Position numbers and translations under genes: made by a program | DNA from: JAAYLC01 sp035654795 | GTDB taxonomy: Bacteria > Bacteroidota > Bacteroidia > Flavobacteriales > Flavobacteriaceae | NCBI GenBank assembly: GCA_035654795.1 | Contig: DASRWC010000011.1 | Location: 1 to 64,000 of the forward strand | Length of the DNA: 64,000 nucleotides | Direction of reading: 5' to 3' | The notes under the pieces: generated by a model | Told to the model about the DNA's origin: nothing | The model's input: the letters and a program-made list of their open reading frames with translations, nothing else | Database searches by the model: none | In this document: positions 41,401 through 48,316 of the stretch, in pieces | Layout of the letters: each line of letters begins with the position of its first letter | Position numbering within the stretch: position 1 is the stretch's first letter

Positions 41401-42825
41401 GGAACAAAAGATCGATTACGAGCGGTTATCCTTACAGCCTCTGCTGCTGCTCTGGGATTCTTGCCTATGGCTGTTTCAGGAAGTGCAGGGGCGGAAGTGC
41501 AAAGACCTCTCGCCACAGTGGTTATTGGAGGACTTGTGAGTGCTACCATTTTGACCCTCGTGGTGCTTCCCGTGTTATATTCCATCTACGAAGGCGGCGG
41601 TTTTAAGGGGAAGCATAAAAATAGTAGAGTGAATAAAAAATTCATTTCAGTGGTTCTACTCCTTCTGTGTTTCAGCGGATATCAAGTTGTCAATGCACAA
41701 GAACAATCGCTGGAAGATCTTCAATTTTTGGCTCGTAAAAATAACCTGGGTTTAAAAGCTTTGGGTATAGAACGTGACGAAGCCAAAGCGCTCATTGGGT
41801 CTGCTTTTTCATTGGACAAAACAGAGTTGTTCTATGAATATGACGAAAACAATATTGCTCCAAATAATTTACCGCTGAGAGTGTGGGGAATCGCTCAGGA
41901 TTTTTCATTTCCAACGGTATATTTCGCCGAGCGAAAGGTTCTGAAACAACAACATATGCTTCAAAACAGCTTGTTTGAATTGAAATCTTTTATTCTTGAT
42001 GGACAGGTAGCTGCGGCTTATTATCAGTTTTTGTATCAGAAAAACAAGGAAGATGTTTACGTGAAACTTGATAGTCTCTATCAAAATTTTTCAAAGGCAG
42101 CCGACAGACGATTTGAGTTAGGTGAAACCAATTACCTGGAAAAAATAACTGCCAGAGCCAAACAACGCGAACTTCAGGCAGAATTATCTGCAAGTTCGGA
42201 AGAGGTCATTTTAGCTCTGGAGAAATTAAAAATCTTGACACAATCTGATGGTCCCATAAAACCGAAGGTAAAAGTTTTGGAGCGAATATTATTGGATACC
42301 TTAATGACCACAACACATCCGGGAAGCGTCCTTTATAAGAATCAAAACGAATTGTTCCGATACCGAAGCAATCTTGAGAAACAACAATTACTTCCGGATT
42401 TTTCAATTTCCTATGGGATGGGAAGCAATCCCTCTCTGAATGAAAATCTTTACTCCTATCAAATCGGATTAAAAATCCCTCTGTTTTTTGGAGGAAAAGC
42501 TTCAAAAATAAAAGCAGCGCGTGTGGCTCAAGAAGCATCTGAAGTGCAGGCGGCAGATTTCGAGACGCAACTTTCGTCAAGGAGAAGACAACTTTTAAAC
42601 GAATTGAGGAAATATGAAGAATCGCTTGCTTATTATGATGAAGAAGGAAAAGAACTTTCAGAACAGATATTACGTACAGCTACAGGAAGTTTTCAAAATG
42701 GAGAAATAGATTTCTTTCAGTACATCCAAAGTCTGGAAAACGTGTATTCCATTGAACTTCGCCGGCTAGAGAACCTTAATAATTACAACCAAACCATAAT
42801 TGCCCTTACCTATATAAATCTATAA
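38485..42825 (+). CDS. CusA/CzcA heavy-metal RND pump fused to a TolC/CzcC-like channel
   Basis: 1446 residues. Residues 1 to about 1045 are a complete HME-RND pump: TM4 carries D400-F-G-I-I-I-D406-G-A-x4-E413, the divalent-metal proton-relay motif of the CzcA type. At about 1053-1072 lies a signal-peptide-like segment (F-I-S-V-V-L-L-L-L-C then V-V-N-A-Q). Residues from about 1075 to the end are an outer-membrane factor of the CzcC/TolC kind with long coiled helices. The fusion is known in Bacteroidota. The metal is probably Zn, Co, Ni or Cd rather than Cu, judging from the acidic motif. Confidence 0.93.
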   Translation: MLSKIIRFSINHKLIIGLFTLALIGVGIYALTQITIGAVPDVTNNQVQVITTSKNLSTQDMEQYVTYPIELEMVNLPGVKEIRSITRFGLSVVTIVFHDNMGTYLPRQLIAEKILSASEHIPEGFGTPEMAPITTGLGEIYQYTLEVEPEFKNKYSDMDLRTIQDWIVKRQLSGIPGVVEINTWGGHLKQYEVAIRTNRLNAMNITIQDVYTALEKNNSLSGGGYIERENQAYFIRGEGLVKTLEDIENIVVKNNNGIPVFIRDVAHVHFGSAVRFGAVTGNGEGEKVMGQILMLKDGDSHKIINDIKKRVELISENLPEGVYINPFLERSELLDKTTSTVAENLILGILIVIFVVVLLFGNLRSGFVVASVIPLSLLFTLSMMYLFNLDANLMSMGAIDFGIIIDGAVIIVEFVAFQIAKNSASLNALPPQEKQAAKDAITEESATTMMNAAVFGQLIILIVFIPILSLGGVEGKMFRPMALTFSFALVGAMILCFTYVPMAAALFLKPNKKEKRNFSDRLMDKIRNWYDPVIRKALRAKKLVLAVAAGILVATTFLFSGMGSEFVPQLDEGDFVIQPVLRTGTSLSNTIEITTQIEKILLENFPEVDQVVSRIGAAEVPTDPMAMEESDIVINLKPKKEWTSAKTKNELADKFKEALEVIPGMDVEFTQPIEMRFNELITGVRADIAIKIFGEDMEFLAEKANEIKNLIEDVEGADDIIVEKVIGLPEMRVAFDRAKIARFGLNTADLNDIIAMGFAGKTAGSIFEGERRYDIVLRLDEDSRKDISSLENLYVDTPSGGKVPLRELAEITYAKGAAKISRDDTKRRIVVGVNVRSRDLQSVVDDVRKRIHDNIHLPAGYTIEYGGQFENLQSAKLRLFIAVPVALVLIFILLYFAFHSVKKALIIYAVIPLAAVGGVLLLWLRDMPFSISAGVGFIALFGIAVLNGIVLLEHFKELKASGLTDPEELIITGTKDRLRAVILTASAAALGFLPMAVSGSAGAEVQRPLATVVIGGLVSATILTLVVLPVLYSIYEGGGFKGKHKNSRVNKKFISVVLLLLCFSGYQVVNAQEQSLEDLQFLARKNNLGLKALGIERDEAKALIGSAFSLDKTELFYEYDENNIAPNNLPLRVWGIAQDFSFPTVYFAERKVLKQQHMLQNSLFELKSFILDGQVAAAYYQFLYQKNKEDVYVKLDSLYQNFSKAADRRFELGETNYLEKITARAKQRELQAELSASSEEVILALEKLKILTQSDGPIKPKVKVLERILLDTLMTTTHPGSVLYKNQNELFRYRSNLEKQQLLPDFSISYGMGSNPSLNENLYSYQIGLKIPLFFGGKASKIKAARVAQEASEVQAADFETQLSSRRRQLLNELRKYEESLAYYDEEGKELSEQILRTATGSFQNGEIDFFQYIQSLENVYSIELRRLENLNNYNQTIIALTYINL

Positions 42826-42832
42826 TAAGAAG

Positions 42833-43981
42833 ATGAAAAATTTTTTATATATCGTTTTTGCTTTATTGCTTGTCAATTGCGGAAAACAACAAACTGCTGA
42901 AGAGTTGACCCCACACGGGAAAGATGTAGATGAAGAGATTATTGTTGTGACCAAAGCTCAATTTTTATCGGCTAAGATGACGCTTGGAACTTTTGAAGAG
43001 AAGCCTTTTGCAGAATTTGTTCGCGCAAACGGGATAATCAATGTTCCTCCTCAAAACCGAGCTATAATCAGTGCATTTGCCGGAGGGTTTGTAAAAGATC
43101 TGCCGGTTCAAGTGGGAGCTGCCATAGCCAAAGGACAACGTATCGTCACTCTTGAAAATCCGGAATTTATAGTACTCCAGCAACAGTATGTAGAACTTGC
43201 CGAACAATTGAACTACTTAAAATCTGAATATGAACGGCAGCAGGTCATGTTAAACGAGAAAATAACGTCGCAGAAAAGTTTTTTAAAATCTGAAAGTGAT
43301 TACAAATCTGCTCTGGCCAGAGTGAACAGTTTGAAAAAGAATCTGGAGATGTTGAATATAAGTCCGACTGCTGCAGCAAATGGACTTATCACTTCAAATG
43401 CGGGTATTTCCAGCCCAATTTCCGGGTATGTTACCAATGTTTGGGTTATTCGTGGCGCCTATGTTTCTCCCTCAGATCCTGTGATGGAGGTGGTCAATAC
43501 AGATGAAATTCTTCTAGAGCTGAAAGTTTTTGAAAAAGATTTAATGCAGGTCGAAAAGGAACAAGAAATTCTTTTTCGAATTCCTGAAGTTTCTAAAGAA
43601 ATTTTTCACGGAACAGTTACGTTGATAGGAACCTCAATCGATTCCAATTCCAGAATGGCCACGGTTTTAGGAAAGATCCGCAATAAAGAGAATTATAACT
43701 TTTCTACCGGAATGTTTGTAGAAGCTGATATTGTTACTTCGGAAATAACCTATAATGCCATCCCGGAAAATGCAGTGGTAGAATTTGAAGGAGAAAATTA
43801 CGTTTTGGTTTTACAGAAGGAAGAAAATGATTCCTATCAATTTTTACCGATGAAAGTCACTGTTGGTGCCTCTTATAAAGGCTATGTGATTATTGAAAAT
43901 GACAAGGATTTTGGTCCCGATGCAAAAATCTTAACAAAAGGAGGCTTTGTATTGCTTAAAGAAGGCGGCGGGGACCACTAA
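42833..43981 (+). CDS. Efflux RND periplasmic adaptor subunit (CzcB/CusB-like), lipoprotein
   Basis: 382 residues. Lipobox L-L-L-V-N-C, Cys 16. Membrane-fusion layout: a beta-barrel/lipoyl half-motif (A-F-A-G-G-F-V-K-D-L-P-V-Q-V-G), a central helical hairpin (Q-Q-Q-Y-V-E-L-A-E-Q-L-N through S-L-K-K-N-L-E), the second lipoyl half (S-S-P-I-S-G-Y-V-T-N-V), and barrel/MPD domains (Y-N-F-S-T-G-M-F-V-E-A-D). Starts 7 bp after the pump gene. Bridges the pump and channel. Confidence 0.93.
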   Translation: MKNFLYIVFALLLVNCGKQQTAEELTPHGKDVDEEIIVVTKAQFLSAKMTLGTFEEKPFAEFVRANGIINVPPQNRAIISAFAGGFVKDLPVQVGAAIAKGQRIVTLENPEFIVLQQQYVELAEQLNYLKSEYERQQVMLNEKITSQKSFLKSESDYKSALARVNSLKKNLEMLNISPTAAANGLITSNAGISSPISGYVTNVWVIRGAYVSPSDPVMEVVNTDEILLELKVFEKDLMQVEKEQEILFRIPEVSKEIFHGTVTLIGTSIDSNSRMATVLGKIRNKENYNFSTGMFVEADIVTSEITYNAIPENAVVEFEGENYVLVLQKEENDSYQFLPMKVTVGASYKGYVIIENDKDFGPDAKILTKGGFVLLKEGGGDH

Positions 43982-44024
43982 TTTTTCGTAAATAAAAATT
44001 TGATGTTTAAAAATGCCCGAAGAT

Positions 44025-44068
44025 CCGGCTGTTGATATGGATTTCTCTCATCAACAGCCGGTTTTTTT
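44025..44068 (+). terminator. Terminator of the metal-efflux operon
   Basis: CCGGCTGTTGAT pairs with ATCAACAGCCGG, a 12-bp perfect stem, followed by seven T's at 44062-44068. It touches the stop codon of the convergent minus-strand gene. Confidence 0.92.
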
Positions 44069-44453
44069 ATAATCTCAATTGAAGATAACCTTTTTGCTGA
44101 AGACGTAATGCATCGGTAAATGCATTTTCCACCACTTCCATACGTTCAGGAATGTCAGTTTTTTTAAGTCCTAGTTTCTGCATAGACAGTTTGCAAACAG
44201 CCAATTCTACCTTGTATTTCATAGCATAATCTCTGAAAGTTTGTAGCTTGTCGTCATTTAATTCTCGTAATGCCGGACCATAAAAAACGATGCGGAAATG
44301 TCCGTCTCGAAATTCAGATGTGGCTACTTGCATTACAGCATCTGCCATATTGAGATCTGACATAAGTATCACATAATCCGTTGTCGCACTTTTTTCCTGG
44401 GCAAATATTCCAAGATTCATTAGCAGCAAACAGAAGAATAAAATCTTTCTCAT
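44067..44453 (-). CDS. Periplasmic DsrE-like protein
   Basis: 128 residues with a signal peptide (M-R-K-I-L-F-F-C-L-L-L to A-Q-E-K). The rest is a small alpha/beta fold of the DsrE/DsrF type: D-Y-V-I-L-M-S-D, R-I-V-F-Y-G-P-A, E-L-A-V-C-K-L-S-M with a single cysteine (about 86) at the position of the DsrE active-site Cys. It is a paralogue of the next protein upstream, sharing order of blocks and the terminal L-x-L-x-L. Sulfur transfer is the known family role, unproven for periplasmic forms. Confidence 0.75.
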   Translation of the reverse strand: MRKILFFCLLLMNLGIFAQEKSATTDYVILMSDLNMADAVMQVATSEFRDGHFRIVFYGPALRELNDDKLQTFRDYAMKYKVELAVCKLSMQKLGLKKTDIPERMEVVENAFTDALRLQQKGYLQLRL

Positions 44454-44463
44454 ATTGCCATTT

Positions 44464-44898
44464 TTAAAGAGTGAGACTTAAGAAACCTTTATTCTGCATT
44501 TGCAGATCATGCAAAACAGCATTGTCAATAATTTTAACGGTATCTTCAAAAGGAGATGAATCTACCTTAAAGGCTTTTAAAGAATAACCGCAAATAAGCA
44601 AATTCACCTTATGATCTCCCGCATTCTTAATCATCTCTTCAATTTCTGTCGGTTTTATATCTTTTACCGCATCACCATAAATTACTAAATCAAATTGACC
44701 GAACTCTTTTTCTTTTCCGGCCAGGGTTTTGGCGGTCATAAAAATTGAGGGAAGTTGTTCTAAATTCTTTGTGAGAACAACATAATTAAATGTCTTTTCG
44801 TTTTCTACAGAAACGGTTTGCGCAGAGAGCATTTTTACTTGAGCATTTCCTGAGATGCATACCAAAAAGAACAACAATGTGCTGATAAAGGTTTTCAT
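44464..44898 (-). CDS. Periplasmic DsrE-like protein, paralogue of its neighbour
   Basis: 144 residues; signal peptide ending G-N-A-Q. DsrE-like blocks: F-N-Y-V-V-L-T-K-N-L-E-Q, F-D-L-V-I-Y-G-D-A-V, V-N-L-L-I-C-G-Y-S-L-K with the single mature-domain cysteine. Followed by the paralogue with a 10-bp gap. It diverges from USP 45067, and the Fnr-type site at 44979 lies between them, so it could be under the same control although no matching -7 element is seen on this strand. Confidence 0.75.
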   Translation of the reverse strand: MKTFISTLLFFLVCISGNAQVKMLSAQTVSVENEKTFNYVVLTKNLEQLPSIFMTAKTLAGKEKEFGQFDLVIYGDAVKDIKPTEIEEMIKNAGDHKVNLLICGYSLKAFKVDSSPFEDTVKIIDNAVLHDLQMQNKGFLSLTL

Positions 44899-44978
44899 AT
44901 ATCTATTGAGTTTAATAATAATTTTCGAAGATACTAATAGTATTTAAACCACAAGGATTGACCAAAACGGTTTTTGAG

Positions 44979-45022
44979 CTGATTTAAATCATTTTCAAAG
45001 ACCTGAGAAAAGAATATATTTG
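44979..45022 (+). promoter_or_regulatory. Crp/Fnr-type site with -7 element, promoter of USP gene 45067
   Basis: TGAT-TTAA-ATCA at 44980-44991 is a perfect palindrome matching the FNR core. TATATTTG at 45015-45022 matches TAnnTTTG exactly. The offset is again 35 bp. The predicted start near 45027 leaves a 40-nt leader. Confidence 0.8.
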
Positions 45023-45066
45023 ATTCTTCAAAAAGTAAATTAAAAATCAACCCAAAATCCTTATCC

Positions 45067-45906
45067 ATGATTAAAAAAATATTAGTTCCGACAGATTTTT
45101 CCAAATCCTCAGAAAATGCGCTGGAGGTGGCAGCGGCCATTGCTAAACATCACGATGCTGAAATCATTCTTCTTCATATGATGGGTCTTGCTGACGGTAT
45201 GGCAACAAAAAGTGATCAGCAAGAAGTTTTTAAAGCTTTATATTTCATGCGCTATGCCGAGCAACAATTTCAAAAATTGATGGAGAAAGAATACCTGCAA
45301 GGTGTTCAGATAACTGATACTGTTCACAACTATGTAAATTTTAGCGAGATCAACACGGTATCCAGAGAGGTGGGCGCACATCTTATAGTTATGGGATCAC
45401 ACGGGGCAACCGGATTAAAAGAAGTTTTTGTGGGAAGTAACACAGAAAAAGTGGTACGCACATCAGATGTTCCTGTACTTGTAATTAAACATCAAACAAC
45501 CAATTTCACCCCAAAATTGGGAGTTTTTGCTTGTGATTTTCAATCTGCGGCCGTAGGACCCTACAAACGAGCCAAAAGAATGTTTGAACTTCTCGGTCTT
45601 GAGATGCAACTTCTATATATCAATCTGGCAGGAGATTTTAGAAGCACACGTGAAATTGAAAAACGAATTATTAAGTTCTTGACCGATGCCGGCGAGGACA
45701 ATCCGGTAATGACTGCAAATAAAGTTATTCAATATAACGACTACTCCGTAGAAGCCGGAATTTTCGCTTACAGTCAAGTAGCAAATGCCGATTTGATTGC
45801 CTTACCCACAGCAGGACGTCAAGGATTAGCACATTTCTTCTCCGGAAGTATTGGAGAAGACGTAGTGAATCATTCAGATTTACCGGTGATGACTTTCCGC
45901 GTTTAA
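45067..45906 (+). CDS. Universal stress protein, two tandem UspA domains
   Basis: 279 residues. Domain 1 starts I-L-V-P-T-D-F-S-K-S-S and has the loop M-G-S-H-G-A-T-G-L-K-E-V-F-V-G-S-N-T, which fits G-x2-G-x9-G-S, ending V-P-V-L-V-I-K. Domain 2 (from L-G-V-F-A-C-D-F) ends with P-T-A-G-R-Q-G-L-A-H-F-F-S-G-S-I-G-E-D-V-V, a better-kept second half than in the USP operon at 10861. Its promoter is of the shared Fnr type. Single gene, closed by a terminator. Confidence 0.92.
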   Translation: MIKKILVPTDFSKSSENALEVAAAIAKHHDAEIILLHMMGLADGMATKSDQQEVFKALYFMRYAEQQFQKLMEKEYLQGVQITDTVHNYVNFSEINTVSREVGAHLIVMGSHGATGLKEVFVGSNTEKVVRTSDVPVLVIKHQTTNFTPKLGVFACDFQSAAVGPYKRAKRMFELLGLEMQLLYINLAGDFRSTREIEKRIIKFLTDAGEDNPVMTANKVIQYNDYSVEAGIFAYSQVANADLIALPTAGRQGLAHFFSGSIGEDVVNHSDLPVMTFRV

Positions 45907-45923
45907 ATGTTTGTTTAATGGTG

Positions 45924-45963
45924 AAAAAAACCGTCTCAGTTCATAACCGGAGGCGGTTTTTTT
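45924..45963 (+). terminator. Terminator of USP 45067
   Basis: AAAAAAACCG pairs with CGGTTTTTTT, extended inward by TCTC/GAGG (one G-T pair). Starts 18 bp past the stop. From here to 46170 (about 200 bp) I see no gene. Confidence 0.88.
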
Positions 45964-46179
45964 ATGCAGAGCTCACAAGCTTTGATGGCTAACACGTCTT
46001 CTTCCCTAATAGATTTCCAAAGAAACAAAACTCTATAGGAAATCTAACTCTAAGCGATAATGGAAGGAGAGCGTAAATACTTAATTTTTCTCTACCATCG
46101 GCATTTCCAAAAGTTTTTATAATTCATCAAAAGAACCTGCTTTACCTTTAATTTTCTGACTATTATCCCGAAAAAAGCG

Positions 46180-46187
46180 TATTTTTG
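46180..46187 (+). promoter_or_regulatory. typA -7 promoter element
   Basis: TATTTTTG matches TAnnTTTG and lies 32 bp before the typA ATG; AAGGAG at 46204-46209 is a good ribosome-binding site. Confidence 0.5.
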
Positions 46188-46218
46188 CACCCTCAAAAAA
46201 TTTAAGGAGCTTTCCTAT

Positions 46219-48006
46219 ATGAAAATTAAAAACATCGCCATTATCGCCCACGTTGACCACGGGAAAACAACCCTTGTGGACAAGATCATGAACTTTTGTA
46301 AAAAATCAGGATATGATGCTGCTGAAGAAGCGCATCTGGATAACGAAGATCTGGAACGGGAACGCGGGATAACCATTACGGCAAAAAACGTATCGGTTAC
46401 GTATAAAGGCACTAAAATCAACATCATCGATACTCCCGGTCACGCCGATTTTGGAGGCGAAGTAGAGCGTGTGTTGAATATGGCAGACGGGGTACTGCTT
46501 TTGGTTGATGCGTTTGAAGGTCCTATGCCGCAAACACGTTTTGTACTTCAAAAAGCATTAGCACTCGGTAAAAAACCTTGTGTGGTAATTAACAAAGTAG
46601 ATAAAGAAAATTGTACCCCTGATGAGGTCCATGAAGCCGTATTTGATTTAATGTTTGATTTGGGAGCGGAAGAGTGGCAGCTGGATTTTCCGGCTGTTTA
46701 CGGTTCGGCTAAGCAAATGTGGATGAGTGAAGACTGGAGAAAACCTACAGATTCTCTAGAGCCGCTTCTGGATATGGTTCTTGAGCATATTCCTTCGCCC
46801 AAGGTGGAAGAAGGAAGCGTGCAAATGCTCATTACATCGCTCGATTATTCTTCCTATACCGGAAGGATAGCTATTGGCAGACTTCAACGCGGAACTTTAA
46901 AAGAAGGAATGCCTATTTCCTTAGTTAAACGAGACGGAACCATTGTGAAATCTCGCATTAAGGAACTTCACACCTTTGAAGGAATGGGACGCAAAAAAGT
47001 TTCTCAGGTTGAAGCCGGCGATATTTGCGCGCTAGTTGGTCTTGAAAGTTTTGACATTGGAGATACGGTTGCCGATGCCAATGAACCCGAAGCACTGGCT
47101 ACAATTGCCATTGACGAACCCACAATGAGCATGCTTTTTACCATTAATGATTCGCCTTTTTTCGGAAAAGACGGAAAGTATGTAACATCGCGCCACATTA
47201 AAGAACGTCTGGAAAAAGAACTTGAAAAAAACCTGGCGCTGCGAGTGGAGGAGACAGATAGTGCCGATAAGTTTATGGTTTATGGGCGCGGGGTGCTCCA
47301 TCTTTCAGTATTGATTGAAACCATGCGTCGTGAAGGTTATGAAGTACAAATTGGGCAGCCACAAGTTATCATTAAGGAAATTGACGGTGTAGAATGTGAG
47401 CCTGTAGAAGAAATGACCATAGATCTTCCGGAAGAGGTGAGCGGTACAGCCATTAATATGGTGACCATAAGAAAAGGGGAGATGATCAGCATGGAAAATA
47501 AAGGCGAACGTATGGTTTGTAAATTCATCATACCTTCCCGTGGAATCATCGGCCTTCGAAATCAGATTTTGACTGCTACTGCCGGAGAAGCTATAATGAC
47601 CCATAGATTCCTGGAATATCAACCAATGAAAGGAGGAATTCCGCAAAGACAGAACGGAAGCTTGGTATCCATGGAAACCGGAACTGCCATTCCGTATTCT
47701 ATCGATAAACTTCAGGAACGCGGACGTTTTTTTGTAGATCCGGGAGAAGAAATTTATGAAGGACAAGTGATTGGAGAAAACAGCAGGCATGAAGACATGG
47801 TGGTGAACGTTACCAAAACAAAAAAGCTGACCAACGTGAGAGCTTCCGGTTCTGATGATAAAGCCCGTATTGTTCCGGCAATAAAATTTTCATTGGAAGA
47901 AGCCCTGGAATATATTCAGAAAGACGAATATGTAGAGGTAACTCCGAAAAATCTGCGTCTGAGAAAAATTCTACTAAAAGAAACCGATAGAAAACGAAGC
48001 AAATAA
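46219..48006 (+). CDS. typA: Translational GTPase TypA/BipA
   Basis: 595 residues. Ribosome-associated GTPase used in 50S assembly and stress growth. G1 A-H-V-D-H-G-K-T-T at 10-18, G2 region R-G-I-T-I-T, G3 D-T-P-G-H-A-D-F, G4 N-K-V-D, then EF-G-like domains and the TypA-specific C-terminal domain (P-S-R-G-I-I-G-L-R, R-Q-N-G-S-L-V). Monocistronic between two terminators. Confidence 0.97.
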   Translation: MKIKNIAIIAHVDHGKTTLVDKIMNFCKKSGYDAAEEAHLDNEDLERERGITITAKNVSVTYKGTKINIIDTPGHADFGGEVERVLNMADGVLLLVDAFEGPMPQTRFVLQKALALGKKPCVVINKVDKENCTPDEVHEAVFDLMFDLGAEEWQLDFPAVYGSAKQMWMSEDWRKPTDSLEPLLDMVLEHIPSPKVEEGSVQMLITSLDYSSYTGRIAIGRLQRGTLKEGMPISLVKRDGTIVKSRIKELHTFEGMGRKKVSQVEAGDICALVGLESFDIGDTVADANEPEALATIAIDEPTMSMLFTINDSPFFGKDGKYVTSRHIKERLEKELEKNLALRVEETDSADKFMVYGRGVLHLSVLIETMRREGYEVQIGQPQVIIKEIDGVECEPVEEMTIDLPEEVSGTAINMVTIRKGEMISMENKGERMVCKFIIPSRGIIGLRNQILTATAGEAIMTHRFLEYQPMKGGIPQRQNGSLVSMETGTAIPYSIDKLQERGRFFVDPGEEIYEGQVIGENSRHEDMVVNVTKTKKLTNVRASGSDDKARIVPAIKFSLEEALEYIQKDEYVEVTPKNLRLRKILLKETDRKRSK

Positions 48007-48033
48007 TTGCTCTTTAAATAAATTATTAAAAGT

Positions 48034-48066
48034 TGAGGTTCGGTTACCGGACCTCATGCTTTTTTA
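48034..48066 (+). terminator. typA terminator
   Basis: TGAGGTTCGG pairs with CCGGACCTCA (one G-T pair) around a TTA loop, followed by TGC and a run of six T's. Confidence 0.88.
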
Positions 48067-48115
48067 GTTTCTTTGTAACTTCTTCTTTTTAAGGGAGAAA
48101 CTAAACCGGATAATT

Positions 48116-48316
48116 ATGTACTTTCTTTATTTTGATCCCGGACTCGGAGCTATGATTGTTCAGGCTGTGGTAGCGGCAGCGGCGGGGGTATTGCTTTTTT
48201 CTAAAAACGTGATGTACAAGGTAAAATCGATTTTGGGGCTAACCAAAAAAGAAGATAACTTGTATGATTCGATTGATATAGAAGAAAAAGATACCAAAAC
48301 TCATGATAAAGACTGA
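48116..48316 (+). CDS. Small membrane protein with DPGxGxM motif
   Basis: 66 residues. N-terminal M-Y-F-L-Y-F-D-P-G-L-G-A-M-I-V-Q, one membrane helix (Q-A-V-V-A-A-A-A-G-V-L-L-F), then a basic stretch and an acidic tail. The D-P-G-x-G-x-M/L-x-x-Q pattern is one I associate with small proteins next to methyltransferase and sulfatase-like genes, but no function is known. Overlaps the methyltransferase start by 14 bp, so the two are coupled. Confidence 0.7.
   Translation: MYFLYFDPGLGAMIVQAVVAAAAGVLLFSKNVMYKVKSILGLTKKEDNLYDSIDIEEKDTKTHDKD

Noticed and set aside
38485..42825. Possible assembly artefact joining pump and channel genes
   Set aside because: CusA-TolC fusions of about 1440 residues are common in Bacteroidota and both halves are intact.
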